A DNA stretch of 64,000 bases from Parachlamydiaceae bacterium (GCA_013821265.1 JACDHD010000001.1:1-64000); one strand, 5' to 3'. Numbered from the stretch's first letter, positions 16,661 through 25,380 are shown. The notes: a model not told the origin generated them from the sequence alone. Numbers and translations: made by a program.

Positions 16661-17557
16661 ATGCGACGTTTATTTTTTATTTTAGCTCTATTATCAGGGG
16701 CTGTGCTTAACGCGGAGTTCTTTTTTACTCCCCAGATGGTTTCCTCTCACCTCAAAGGATACTCTCAAGAGGAAATTGAGTTACTGAATAAAGATCTAAA
16801 TGTTGTTCGTAGCGTATGTCTGGATGGTACAAAGAATACAGAGGAGCGCTTTTACCTAGCGACTGCAGGGGCTCCTGGAGCCCGCAAAACGACGATTCTT
16901 GAGAAATTTGTATCGTTGCATCCTGAGTACCAAGGTGGAGTCTACTTAGATCCAGACCCAAGAACTTTAAAATTTATGGTGCACACGTACTATGCGCGAT
17001 CTTTGAGCCCCCTCGTCATTTCATCGACAGGTAATTATGATAAAGTGATTAAGAACGCGTACGAAAAGTGGAGAGCGGGTTCAAACTATATTGTTTTGTC
17101 ACTTCTTGAAGAGTCCTTTGCAGCGGGTCGTAGCATTACCTACGGCACCACTTCAACCGGAGCTCACACTCCCGACTTTTTTGCTAGACTCAAAGAAAAT
17201 AACTACGAAATTGTGTTGCTTCTCTGCTCTTGCCCGGATGAGGTCCGCTACAAGGCAGTTGATTACCGCAATCGCGTTGTCCGTTTTTATCAATCTTCTC
17301 CTGAAGATGCAGTTGCAAAAGGAGCTCTCTTTTCTCAAAGAATGGATGCTTATTTTACCTATGCTGACCAACTCTATTTTTATTGGAGCGACAGTGTGTT
17401 TGCTCCAGAGAAGTTAGCTGGTACATGGTCCAAGGGCAAACTGGACATTCTAGACAGCAAAGCGATGCAACAGTTTGTAGATAAATACGAGACCGATCGA
17501 TCCGCTCTCAAAGAAAAAGGCGTGATGATCCCCTCTTTTGGAGCCTTTTTGAAATAA
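16661..17557 (+). CDS. Exported zeta-toxin-like P-loop protein with altered Walker A, 298 aa
   Basis: The start chosen is the ATG 6 nt after GGAGG, giving MRRLFFILALLSGAVLNAEF, a clear signal peptide. The longer in-frame start upstream and the ATG abutting the GGAGG fit less well. The mature domain resembles zeta-toxin or polynucleotide-kinase-type P-loop proteins, with the pattern FYLATAGAPGARKTTILEKF at about 64-83. The Walker A loop reads G70-APGA-R75-K76-T77: the Gly usually just before the Lys is Arg, while the Lys and Thr are kept. That may weaken or change nucleotide binding. A family match to zeta toxin is tentative. It is transcribed divergently from the MESH1-like gene, with only 134 bp between the coding regions. 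Confidence 0.65.
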   Translation: MRRLFFILALLSGAVLNAEFFFTPQMVSSHLKGYSQEEIELLNKDLNVVRSVCLDGTKNTEERFYLATAGAPGARKTTILEKFVSLHPEYQGGVYLDPDPRTLKFMVHTYYARSLSPLVISSTGNYDKVIKNAYEKWRAGSNYIVLSLLEESFAAGRSITYGTTSTGAHTPDFFARLKENNYEIVLLLCSCPDEVRYKAVDYRNRVVRFYQSSPEDAVAKGALFSQRMDAYFTYADQLYFYWSDSVFAPEKLAGTWSKGKLDILDSKAMQQFVDKYETDRSALKEKGVMIPSFGAFLK

Positions 17558-17569
17558 ATAGCATTGGTT

Positions 17570-17792
17570 GAGTAGGCTGTGCTAACGCCTGCAAGGCCGG
17601 AATTTCACAGCTGCGCAAGCGTTTATTCAACAAATTGCAGAATTGCAGGCTTGACCCCTTGAATTCAGGGTAAAATGACCAGACCGGGACGGTCTGGCTA
17701 CCATATTGTTTGAGGCTTCTGTGATGCTGTTCTGCTGAAACTTCACTACAATGGGAGTCCAGAGGGTTCATACCCTTTGGCAGGGGTTAACC
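17570..17792. repeat. Repeats of families D, C and A between convergent genes
   Basis: 17625-17660 holds repeat D in inverse orientation (AATTGCAGAATTGCAGGC then TTGACCCC). 17678-17703 holds ACCAGACCGGGACGGTCTGG, a palindrome shared with 55375-55400 and 62110-62130. 17705-17790 holds repeat A. The block lies between two convergent gene ends and could serve as a bidirectional terminator. Confidence 0.8.
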
Positions 17793-17793
17793 C

Positions 17794-18786
17794 TTAGAGG
17801 CGTACTAGCATCCATACTTGATAGGAGTTGTCGTAAAAGTTTACTTGTACGGGAGTCTCTGATTGCGTCAGGTTATAAATCCCGGTCTCCATAATTGGTG
17901 AGTTTTCATTGCCAATAATTTTCCAAGCGGCAATCTGTGTCTGAGGGTCTACGCGCCCAAGCACCCCGTGGGTGATATTAGTTGTAGTATTAAAAAGTGT
18001 TCCTTGGATACTCCCCTCTTTGCTTAAGGAAAGCTGTAAATACAGATTAGGCGTAACAATAGCTTCCCCTTGCTTGATGACGGCAAAATTACCTATAGGT
18101 AACCAACCTTGCCCTGTAGAATTAGCAGAGACCACTTGACTCGAAAGCTGTGCTTGTTGCTCCTGATAACTACTTATCTGAGGGATTGGTGCATAGCCGG
18201 AATATGAATCAGAATAAGCATAAGGATACCCCTCCTCATAGTCGTAATAATAGGGTGTTCCCCATCCCCAAGCCCCCCACGCAGCAACTGTTCCCCAAGA
18301 AGCGCCTCGCCAGTAGTTTCCGTCTCGATTCCAGTTTTGATTGTGATCGAGATCGTTGCGGATATTATTTTGACTCACACGTTCGCGAATACCGTTTGCG
18401 TTATTTTGCCACTGCTGTCTATCCCCTCTTTTACCAGATAGGTTCTGCACAGCCTGACTTTGGCCGCCTGTAGTAGTTCCTGATGAATTGAGAAAATCTT
18501 GAACTTGGTTTCTTGTTGCATTTGTGGCAGCTGGACTGCCTGGATAGTCACCTTGACGTGGACGGTCTCTCATTAACTGATCACGTGCCTGATCATACGT
18601 TTGTTGATGTCCTGGAGAGAACTCGCGTCCTCCTGGAGCCCAATACTGCGCCACTTCCTGAGCTTCTTTTTTATTGAAAGCAGAGATATAGGAAGAGGAT
18701 TTTTGTCTAATCGTATCCGTTTCATTGCTATCCATGCGTCCAAATAGGGAAAGTGCGACGAAAGCCAAAATAATAAATTTTTGCAA
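17794..18786 (-). CDS. Secreted protein with Trp/Tyr/Gly-rich centre, 330 aa
   Basis: A signal peptide (MQKFIILAFVALSLFGRMDS) is followed by a short SnoaL/DUF4440-like helix (YISAFNKKEAQEVAQYWAPG). A Gln/Asn/Arg-rich low-complexity region comes next, then a striking aromatic stretch near 160-190 (WRGASWGTVAAWGAWGWGTP, then YYYDYEEGYPYAYSDSYSG). The last ~120 residues look like a compact beta-rich domain. No function is proposed; the composition suggests a cell-surface or extracellular protein. The gene is divergent from the F-box gene across a 317-bp AT-rich gap. Confidence 0.65.
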   Translation of the reverse strand: MQKFIILAFVALSLFGRMDSNETDTIRQKSSSYISAFNKKEAQEVAQYWAPGGREFSPGHQQTYDQARDQLMRDRPRQGDYPGSPAATNATRNQVQDFLNSSGTTTGGQSQAVQNLSGKRGDRQQWQNNANGIRERVSQNNIRNDLDHNQNWNRDGNYWRGASWGTVAAWGAWGWGTPYYYDYEEGYPYAYSDSYSGYAPIPQISSYQEQQAQLSSQVVSANSTGQGWLPIGNFAVIKQGEAIVTPNLYLQLSLSKEGSIQGTLFNTTTNITHGVLGRVDPQTQIAAWKIIGNENSPIMETGIYNLTQSETPVQVNFYDNSYQVWMLVRL

Positions 18787-19103
18787 AGTAAGCTCCTTAT
18801 AGAAATTAATTTAATCCATAAAACAACGTAACTTTTTTTTCAAGAAAATGTAACCAGGCTGTCCGGGGTTGATCGTTTTTATCGTTTAATTAATCTATCA
18901 TCAATAGTTTTTTTCGCTATTTTGCATTCTCTATTTTTACAGTCCTCTCCAGTCCTGAAAAAAAACAGGTTTTATTGTTGTTTTTTTGTTTAATTTGAAT
19001 TACACTATATTTCTAATTTGTGAAAAAATTTTTAAAATCGCGGAAGACAAACGGCCGTGGAAAAAAGCAAAGACCTTACATAAACAAAGTTAAAGGAGTA
19101 TTT
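18787..19103. other. Divergent AT-rich intergenic region
   Basis: About 317 bp between the secreted-protein gene (minus) and the F-box gene (plus). It is very AT-rich with long T-runs and probably holds both promoters; ACTATATTTC near 19001 could be a -10 for the rightward gene. I see no gene and no clear palindrome. Confidence 0.4.
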
Positions 19104-20531
19104 ATGACAAATCAATTATTACGTTTATCGACGGATTTAATCTTAAATATCGCTTCCTTCGTAGACATAAAAGAACTTTGTCGTTTTAGACAATCGAATA
19201 AACTAGCAGCCAGAGATCTAACGGATGATATGATCTACAGATCAATGTCCTGTAGAAGCCTACTTTCTTCTTTAACCTTTTCATCAGCTCATGTGAGATT
19301 AGAAACTCTTTTGCACCGACCATTAATAGATGTTGATTCGCCTTTAGCAACTCAATTGATTCCTATTTTAGTAAGCAAAGCTCTTTGTTTAATTATGCAA
19401 GAAGAGTCTACTGTTCATTTTGTTGATGCTTCAGGAATAAAGCCTTCTACTTCGTTCTCCGACTGTAGACTGTTAGCTAAATCAGAAAAAAATGCCTTTT
19501 TCTGGCATCAACGTAAAGTTCTACGCTTTGATACAAATTCTTGCCTTCCCACTACGTTTGAAGCTCAAGCAAAAGCAGAGGGAGAAACGAAAACACAAGC
19601 TGCTCACCCTCTTAGTATGGCTAAAAACTGTTTCGTTGAGGGAAAACTGATGTTTGCTGTTACAGAGTCACGTTTTCTTTCTTGCTGGGAGCTTGATGCA
19701 GGTACTTACACATTAAAATATAAAGAAAACTTGTTATCACAACCTCGAGACGAGGTGGAAAGTTTCTGTAAGTTAGGTGGCCTTTTATTGATCAAAACCC
19801 AAAATCGACTCAGGGTCATTGATTGCAAGTCTACCTATACTGACATTACCAAAGATGCAGGAGTTACCCAGGACTTACTTTACCATTGGACCCATTATGC
19901 CGTTAATTCAAACTTTTTATTTATTATTCAGAAGAACGATGAGGAAGCTTACGAGTTTATTGCTTATGCTATCGAGAACAAGAAATTTGTGGAAAAATGG
20001 TCTATTGAGGACGAAGATTTATTCAATATTGAAGGATGCTATGCAACTGAAAAATATTTAGTGATTGATCAGTATTGCGTATTGGATGGATCTGAAGGTT
20101 ATATGTCATCAGGTTCTTCGGTTTTTGATGTTCATACAGGTCAAATGCTACAGCAATTGGAATCGATAGATGAGACTGCTGATTATGCTCATTCCGTCGG
20201 ATCTCAGGTTCATTCCCATTTTCTATCTCATGCGATTGGTAACCGTCGTTACATTTGGGATTTAAATGCAGATGATCCTCTGCTAACACGTACATGGGAC
20301 CATAACATTAGCTGTATTTTCTCCATTACGACTCTGCCGGAAAGTCGCGATCTCCTTGCGTTATTAGCGTATCAAGCTAAGCGTGTTGTTATCGCTCGTC
20401 TTACACTAAAAGCGCCTCCTCAGATTGAACAACAAACTAAAGAACAAGTTGAACAGCAGACTAAGGCTGATGGCGAAGGTGCAGAAAGATCGGCAAAGCG
20501 TCGAGGAATTGAGTCTCCTACTGACAGCTAG
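19104..20531 (+). CDS. F-box-like protein with beta-propeller-like body, 475 aa
   Basis: The start is set at the ATG following AAGGAG (5-nt spacer), which places an F-box-like motif at the very N-terminus: LLRLSTDLILNIASFVDIKE then LCRFRQSNKLAARDLTDDMI. This matches the F-box pattern Lp-x-dl-x(2)-I-x(2)-f-l-x(3)-dl. The rest is made of beta-strand-like repeats with CWELD..., RVIDCKS..., VFDVHTGQML and RYIWDLNADD stretches typical of WD40-like or related propellers. F-box plus propeller is the plan of eukaryotic SCF substrate receptors, so this is a strong effector candidate (inference). The Gln/Glu/Lys-rich tail ends with a basic SAKRRG patch. It overlaps the convergent fucosyltransferase gene by 4 bp. 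Confidence 0.75.
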   Translation: MTNQLLRLSTDLILNIASFVDIKELCRFRQSNKLAARDLTDDMIYRSMSCRSLLSSLTFSSAHVRLETLLHRPLIDVDSPLATQLIPILVSKALCLIMQEESTVHFVDASGIKPSTSFSDCRLLAKSEKNAFFWHQRKVLRFDTNSCLPTTFEAQAKAEGETKTQAAHPLSMAKNCFVEGKLMFAVTESRFLSCWELDAGTYTLKYKENLLSQPRDEVESFCKLGGLLLIKTQNRLRVIDCKSTYTDITKDAGVTQDLLYHWTHYAVNSNFLFIIQKNDEEAYEFIAYAIENKKFVEKWSIEDEDLFNIEGCYATEKYLVIDQYCVLDGSEGYMSSGSSVFDVHTGQMLQQLESIDETADYAHSVGSQVHSHFLSHAIGNRRYIWDLNADDPLLTRTWDHNISCIFSITTLPESRDLLALLAYQAKRVVIARLTLKAPPQIEQQTKEQVEQQTKADGEGAERSAKRRGIESPTDS

Positions 20532-21670
20532 TATTTCTTTGTATCGTCAGAGGTCTTTTCGTCATAATCAGCGATATCTTCAGGATATGGTTCAACAGTA
20601 AAATTGTGTTGAATAACACGCCAATCTGGCAAATAACAATCCTGAATAGGCCAAGAGGAAGCTTTTCTTAATAATTGCTGAGGACAAATAACAATTTTAT
20701 TAGGATTCTTGTTAAGATACGCACCCCACCAGGAATAGGTCGAATTTGAAATAATCTGATGTTTCATTAGGGACATTAAGTGCAGATCTTCAATCGGATC
20801 ATTTCCTTCAATGAATACAAAGCTTTTATCAGGGAACAATTTTTGAAAATTTACCTTACACCAGTTTATGCGATCGGAAAAAATAACAAATGTTGCTCCA
20901 TTTGGGCTCTCTGCAAGTGCCAACTTAAAAAAGTTTATACCTACGAAGGGAAGCCCCCCTTCATGAAGATCTTTCGAATACGTACGGACATGAATGGCAA
21001 CAGTATTGGGATTTTCAATTAATTTTGCGTATTTGCTCCGTACATGATCTAATACGGCAGAGCAGGGTTCAAATAGCGCGACAAGCTTGTCATAATGGTG
21101 GTGTAAGTACTTCCAGCTAACGAATTGACCCTGTAAAGAAAGGTTTGTGTTGTTCTTACAGCGTGGGATAGGTTTGTACGCTAATGGAGCATAGCTATAT
21201 TGTTTATGAATTTTATGGGGAAAATCGCTTGTGTTCAAGCGAAAAAAAATCCTGTCCCGGTTATAGGTCAATTGATCGGTCTCTTTAGCAAAATAGGGTC
21301 TGTTAAAATAAGGAAATACCGGCGTAAAATTATGATCCCAGGCGTAGGCTAAAATTGTAGATACAACAAACAATTGATTCCCTAATCTTCCCCAGGACGG
21401 GTCGTCACCTACAACAAAGCCAACTGGACCGGTCTTTTCTGGTTTTGGATGTTTCTTCTCTTTTAATTTATTTTTACTGGTCTTTTTTTTTGTTTTTTTT
21501 GTTTCTTTCTTTTTATTTATCTTCTTTTTATTAACTTTTGTTTTCATTTCAATGTTGCGAAAATTGGAATCAATAGATTCACTAAAAAATGAAGCATGGA
21601 TGGGATTACAGATTACCAGTAAAATTAATAGAACCATTGCCCATGTGTTCGTTCGATTATTTTTAATCAT
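20528..21670 (-). CDS. GT11-family fucosyltransferase-like protein
   Basis: Resembles alpha-1,2-fucosyltransferases of glycosyltransferase family 11, which add fucose from GDP-fucose to galactose in surface glycans. Family motifs in order: GRLGNQLFVVSTILAYAWDH near 110-130, a VAIHVRTYSKD segment near 227 (equivalent of HxRRxD, here HVRTYSKD), and HQIISNSTYSWWGAYLNKNP near 310. The N-terminus carries a hydrophobic anchor (WAMVLLILLVICNPIHA), followed by a Lys-rich stretch of about 40 residues that looks like a flexible spacer. It may modify surface glycans to resemble host sugars, but the acceptor is unknown. It overlaps the F-box gene end by 4 bp and its own promoter lies in the 80-bp gap before 21750. 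Confidence 0.85.
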   Translation of the reverse strand: MIKNNRTNTWAMVLLILLVICNPIHASFFSESIDSNFRNIEMKTKVNKKKINKKKETKKTKKKTSKNKLKEKKHPKPEKTGPVGFVVGDDPSWGRLGNQLFVVSTILAYAWDHNFTPVFPYFNRPYFAKETDQLTYNRDRIFFRLNTSDFPHKIHKQYSYAPLAYKPIPRCKNNTNLSLQGQFVSWKYLHHHYDKLVALFEPCSAVLDHVRSKYAKLIENPNTVAIHVRTYSKDLHEGGLPFVGINFFKLALAESPNGATFVIFSDRINWCKVNFQKLFPDKSFVFIEGNDPIEDLHLMSLMKHQIISNSTYSWWGAYLNKNPNKIVICPQQLLRKASSWPIQDCYLPDWRVIQHNFTVEPYPEDIADYDEKTSDDTKKY

Positions 21671-21749
21671 CTATCAAAAATCTGGTTAAAAATGTTTAAT
21701 CACTAAACATTTACCAAATAGCGATATAAATAATTATTGTCACATGTTA

Positions 21750-23471
21750 TTAATTCGCTGGCTGTAATTGTCTTTCCGAGTGACCTTGCGAACGCAAGCC
21801 ATCAATGACCGAAGCCACTTGTTCACTTGGAACATCGTAACGCTGTAGCACTCTTGTGAGCATCTCGAGGGACGTTCCAAATTCATCAGGAATGACGTCA
21901 TTGGCTCCCAGATGACGCAGAGCCTGCACATCCTTAACATAACGCGAACGAACAATGATGTACGCATTTGGGTTTACGCGTCGTGCAAGCATAATTGCAC
22001 GTCGTGCTGCATTTTGGTCGTTGATCATTACAGCAATAGCCCGAGCGTCCTGGAGATGCAAGTGCCTTTGCACACTTTCGTGAGTTGCATCGCCAAAGTG
22101 TATAGGCTCCCCTTTTGCCTTTTCGGTGCGAACCGTGTCCGGATTCATCTCTAAAATGACATAGGGAACGTTTGTGGCCCTTGCAGCATTAGCTAGACTG
22201 CGCCCTGCGATTCCAAATCCCACAATAACAATATGGTCTTTCAATGCATGTGCGTGGTGGGAAGGAGCTGCTTGCAATCCGCTTTTCCAATGTTCTGGAA
22301 TCGGCAAGCGCATGATCCAGTTGACAACTCCGTGAGAAAAACCGATTAAACTGGGAGTTAGGGCCATGGTAAATAGCGCGACAGCAAGAAACAGTTGGTA
22401 AAGGTATTCGTTGCCTAGTCCGAAGTGAATTCCTGCGCTAGCTAAAACGAAAGAGAACTCCCCTATCTGCGCTAATCCGATTGCCGCCAGGATTGTAACG
22501 CGTAGAGAAAGGCCTAGAGTCAACGATGTAAAGCCCACTATAGCAGCTTTTAGGAGAATCACGCCAATAGTGATCCCTAGGATCAGGAACGGCTGAGCCA
22601 GTACAAAGCGTACATCTAACAACATTCCGATAGAGACAAAAAAGAGGCTTGAGAAGATGTCTTGAAGTGGTAAAATGTTTCCGATAGCTTCGTGACGGTA
22701 GTCCGATTCTGAGATGATTAGGCCTGCTAAAAAGGCACCGATAGCGATCGATAGCCCGATGCTTGAGGCTAACCACGCCACAGCAAAGCATATTGTGAGC
22801 ACGCTTAGGGAAAAGAGTTCGCGACTACGCGCTTTTGCTAGTTGGTACAGTAGTGCTGGAACGATTTTGGTAGCGGCTACAAAGACCACTGAAATGACGA
22901 CAATCCCCATGAGGAGGTGAAGGACTAGAGTGAAATCGAATACAGGACTCCCCTCTGCGGTTCCCAGTACAGGCGTTAGTAGCATCATAGGGACAGCGGC
23001 AATGTCTTGGAAGATGAGGATCCCTAGGATTAGACGTCCATGGGGGCTGTCGGTTTCGTCGCGTGCGTCGAGGGATTTTAGGACAATGGCAGTGCTGCTC
23101 ATTGCTAAGAGGAAGCCTAAGAAGATGCATTCTCCAAAAGGTCTGCCGACGATTTGTCCGATGCCCAATCCACAGAGTGTTGTGAGGCCTACTTGGAGGA
23201 TACCGCCGATGAGGAAGTAACGTTTTACGCTCATGAGTTGGCTGATAGAGAATTCGAGACCGATTGTGAAGAGGAGGAGCATGATACCGATTTCAGCAAG
23301 CATATCGACGTCTGAGACAGCCTGGACTAGTTGAAGACCATGAGGACCGCTGAGGACACCGGTGAAAAGGAAGCCCACGATGGCAGGGATGCGGAGGCGG
23401 TTACAGATCCAGAGGACGATGACAGCGAGACCGAAGATGACGGCGACATCTTTTAGTAAAGGGATTTCCAT
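21750..23471 (-). CDS. KefB/CPA2-type monovalent cation:proton antiporter with RCK domain
   Basis: Inner-membrane exchanger of the CPA2 family (KefB/KefC/YbaL-like), with about 12 membrane segments followed by a cytosolic TrkA-N/RCK nucleotide-binding domain near residues 405-525 (HIVIVGFGIAGRSLANAARA is the Rossmann GxGxxG). Membrane core motifs include FLFTGVLSGPHGL, LLLFTIGLEFS and AIGAFLAGLIISES. It exchanges K+ or Na+ for H+ and is gated by nucleotides, contributing to pH or electrophile defence. I chose the ATG at 23471 (MEIPLLKDVAVIFG) because a longer start at 23591 would run into the tRNA gene at 23585-23658 and adds a non-family N-terminus. Family length (573 aa) then fits. Confidence 0.9.
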   Translation of the reverse strand: MEIPLLKDVAVIFGLAVIVLWICNRLRIPAIVGFLFTGVLSGPHGLQLVQAVSDVDMLAEIGIMLLLFTIGLEFSISQLMSVKRYFLIGGILQVGLTTLCGLGIGQIVGRPFGECIFLGFLLAMSSTAIVLKSLDARDETDSPHGRLILGILIFQDIAAVPMMLLTPVLGTAEGSPVFDFTLVLHLLMGIVVISVVFVAATKIVPALLYQLAKARSRELFSLSVLTICFAVAWLASSIGLSIAIGAFLAGLIISESDYRHEAIGNILPLQDIFSSLFFVSIGMLLDVRFVLAQPFLILGITIGVILLKAAIVGFTSLTLGLSLRVTILAAIGLAQIGEFSFVLASAGIHFGLGNEYLYQLFLAVALFTMALTPSLIGFSHGVVNWIMRLPIPEHWKSGLQAAPSHHAHALKDHIVIVGFGIAGRSLANAARATNVPYVILEMNPDTVRTEKAKGEPIHFGDATHESVQRHLHLQDARAIAVMINDQNAARRAIMLARRVNPNAYIIVRSRYVKDVQALRHLGANDVIPDEFGTSLEMLTRVLQRYDVPSEQVASVIDGLRSQGHSERQLQPAN

Positions 23472-23584
23472 GTTTTGGGGACCTTTGGTTGAATTGAGAA
23501 TAAATAGCATTGTGGTGGGAGAAAAGTCTACAAATAACTTCTTGCAATCAGAAGAGGAGGTTGGTATGCTGTCGGATAGTTCAT

Positions 23585-23658
23585 GGGGCAATAGCTCAGT
23601 CGGTTAGAGCAGCGGACTCATAACCCGCGGGTCGTTGGTTCAAGTCCATCTTGCCCCA
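23585..23658 (+). tRNA. tRNA with CAT anticodon (elongator Met or Ile2)
   Basis: A 74-nt cloverleaf: acceptor GGGGCAA pairs with TTGCCCC, the D arm is GCTC...GAGC, the anticodon loop is CTCATAA (CAT), and the T loop is TTCAAGT. No CCA is encoded; discriminator A. Two weak pairs are visible: A-C at the base of the anticodon loop, and T-T in the T stem (GTTGG/CCATC). The T-arm sequence resembles bacterial tRNA-Ile2, whose CAT anticodon is modified to lysidine, so both identities are possible. Confidence 0.92.
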
Positions 23659-23671
23659 TATTTTCTTTTTT

Positions 23672-23795
23672 GTGAGTGATGATCCTGGGTTCAAATTCTA
23701 GGTTCATCGTCCTAGGGCATCAGAACAAGCCTTGTGCTATTGATCCTGTTATCAGGATTGCCTAACCACTTATAGGACATCACTCACACCTTTTT
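23672..23795 (+). ncRNA. Candidate structured RNA between tRNA and acetyltransferase gene
   Basis: The closing stem is GTGAGTGATG (23672-23681) with CATCACTCAC (23778-23787). It is extended past a bulged A by TCCT (23683-23686) with AGGA (23774-23777) and a further GGTT/AACC helix. Inside are two hairpins: CTAGG...CCTAG near 23698-23716 and ATCCTG-TTAT-CAGGAT at 23742-23757. A T-run (ACCTTTTTTCC) follows directly, as in an intrinsic terminator. This multibranched fold explains nearly all bases. It could be a standalone small RNA processed from the tRNA transcript or a leader of the downstream gene. It does not match SRP RNA, tmRNA, T-box or other elements I know. Confidence 0.6.
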
Positions 23796-23823
23796 TCCTT
23801 TTGATCCGCTTCAAGGAGTAGGC

Positions 23824-24666
23824 ATGAAACAAGTCATAAAAAATCCAAAAGTAAAAGATTACAGCGAAATAGAAAAGACTCTTTTACAATCAGTGGTACG
23901 GGGAAGGTTTGATACTTTCCGCTCAGGCTCTGTTTGCAGTCCATTACCTGAAGCCGACTTTAGAGAAACGAGTCAAAGTAGCATCTACGCTTGGGGAATG
24001 GATTATGTCTGTGGAAACGGGGTAATTGAAAACGACGGAGATCGAATTCCAACAGAAGAAGAAATCGATCAGGCCATAGAGTATTTTTCTGTTAAGAGCC
24101 TCCCCTTCATGTGGTGGACATCGGCAAAAATTTTAGAAACCAAAGGCTTTCAATTTGGAGGTATTCTTACTGGAATTGCTCTTGATATTTCTCAGGAAGT
24201 TCCTTCTGCTTCACTGATATCACCCGACTTAAAAATTAAGATTGTACAACAGGAATCTGAACTGAAAGCCTTTACAGACCTTGCATCAAACGCCTTTGCG
24301 ATGAGCCCAAAGGCAACAGATCAGTGGTTGGCATTGAACGATTCCGTTATGAAAAATGGAGAGCAGGTTCATTTTATGGCTTACTTGAATGACATTCTTG
24401 TTGGAACAGCAACACTAGCGGTATCACCGTCTTCTGCAGGGATTTGGAATTTGGCGACTACACAAGAGCATCGCAAGCATGGTATTGGTGGAGCTCTAGT
24501 TCACGCAGCACTTGTTGAAGCAAAGAAACGGCACTATGACCAGGTCATGGCAATTTTGATGCCTAAGGGTTTAGCTTGGGGGCTTTTTACGAAGTTAGGA
24601 TTTGAAGAGGTTTGTGAGTTTCCTTTCTACATTTACGGCGCCTCTGCTGAAGAACTGGAGAAATAG
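23824..24666 (+). CDS. GNAT-family N-acetyltransferase, 280 aa
   Basis: An N-acyltransferase of the GNAT fold, acetyl-CoA dependent. The acetyl-CoA loop is in the C-terminal half: LATTQEHRKHGIGGALVHAA (R/Q-x-x-G-x-G/A motif), followed by LMPKGLAWGLFTKLGFEEVC. The N-terminal ~130 residues contain a second, degenerate GNAT-like half (IEYFSVKSLPFMWWTSAKIL). AAGGAG lies 5 nt before the ATG. It follows a terminator-like structured RNA candidate, so expression may be controlled by that element. The substrate is unknown. Confidence 0.85.
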   Translation: MKQVIKNPKVKDYSEIEKTLLQSVVRGRFDTFRSGSVCSPLPEADFRETSQSSIYAWGMDYVCGNGVIENDGDRIPTEEEIDQAIEYFSVKSLPFMWWTSAKILETKGFQFGGILTGIALDISQEVPSASLISPDLKIKIVQQESELKAFTDLASNAFAMSPKATDQWLALNDSVMKNGEQVHFMAYLNDILVGTATLAVSPSSAGIWNLATTQEHRKHGIGGALVHAALVEAKKRHYDQVMAILMPKGLAWGLFTKLGFEEVCEFPFYIYGASAEELEK

Positions 24667-24740
24667 CTCATTTAGGGGGTCGGGGCTGAACCCTCGTATA
24701 AATAAAGAGAATGAAGTCCTATCTAAAAAATGTATTAATA

Positions 24741-24777
24741 GCACCCACTTGACAACTTTGGGTGCTTGTGTTACATA
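24741..24777 (+). promoter_or_regulatory. abiE promoter with overlapping operator palindrome
   Basis: GCACCCA (24741-24747) and TGGGTGC (24759-24765) form an inverted repeat enclosing TTGACA (24749-24754), a consensus -35. TACATA (24772-24777) is a -10 at 17-bp spacing. Transcription would start near 24784, the AbiEi ATG itself, so the message may be leaderless. AbiEi antitoxins are known to repress their own promoter by binding inverted repeats; the palindrome is the likely operator. Confidence 0.6.
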
Positions 24778-24783
24778 GAAAGC

Positions 24784-25380
24784 ATGACTATTTCTAAATA
24801 TAATGCTGCTATTCAGGTTTTTATAGAAACACCAGTGTTTACGGCCTCAGAGGCTAGAGCAGCTGGCATTCCATCCCGAATGCTTGCCCATTTCTGTAAA
24901 AAAGGCGTAATTGAGCGAGTGACTCGTGGCGTTTACAAAGGTTCTCAAGCAAAGATAGATATCGATTTTCAATGGGAGGATCTAGCTTTAATGGCGATGG
25001 GCATACCCAATGGGGTAATTTGTTTGATCTCAGCACTCTGTTATTATGGTCTTACAGATCAAATAATGCGGCAATTTTGGATTGCAATTCCTCATGCATC
25101 AAAGACTCCTCAAAGACCAAAAACGCGAATCATACGCATGCGAAATATTGTACTTGGTCAAACAGAAATTCAATTAGGAACTGCCCATCTTAAAATTTTT
25201 GATAAGGAAAGAACAGTGGTCGATTCCTTTCGGTATTTAAGCAAAGAAGTAGCCATTAAGGCATTACAAGCTTACCTTCGTCAAAGTGGTTCTGCTAAAC
25301 CCAATCTTAATAAGCTTCTGAAATATGCTAGAACGCTTCGGGTCGATATTCACCCCTTCATTATGGCACTCACAACATGA
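24784..25380 (+). CDS. abiEi: AbiEi-family antitoxin/transcriptional repressor
   Basis: Antitoxin and autorepressor of a type IV AbiE toxin-antitoxin system. The N-terminal winged helix-turn-helix is visible (FTASEARAAGIPSRMLAHFC, then KKGVIERVTRGVYKG), followed by the AbiEi C-terminal domain (LALMAMGIPNGVICLISALC YYGL, then KTRIIRMRNI and FDKERTVVDSFRYLSKEVAI). Length (198 aa) is typical. I use the ATG at 24784; a TTG six codons earlier lies inside the promoter. The stop overlaps the toxin start by 4 bp (ATGA), a hallmark of coupled expression. Confidence 0.9.
   Translation: MTISKYNAAIQVFIETPVFTASEARAAGIPSRMLAHFCKKGVIERVTRGVYKGSQAKIDIDFQWEDLALMAMGIPNGVICLISALCYYGLTDQIMRQFWIAIPHASKTPQRPKTRIIRMRNIVLGQTEIQLGTAHLKIFDKERTVVDSFRYLSKEVAIKALQAYLRQSGSAKPNLNKLLKYARTLRVDIHPFIMALTT

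Noticed and set aside
19020-19103. Longer GTG start for the F-box protein
   Set aside because: The ATG at 19104 has AAGGAG at good spacing and puts the F-box motif at the N-terminus.
23472-23591. Longer N-terminus for the KefB-type antiporter
   Set aside because: It would overlap the tRNA gene and adds 40 residues unlike the family.
23672-23795. Identity as SRP RNA, tmRNA or T-box leader
   Set aside because: The conserved cores of those RNAs (e.g. the SRP GGAA-tetraloop region, T-box GGTGG motif) are absent.
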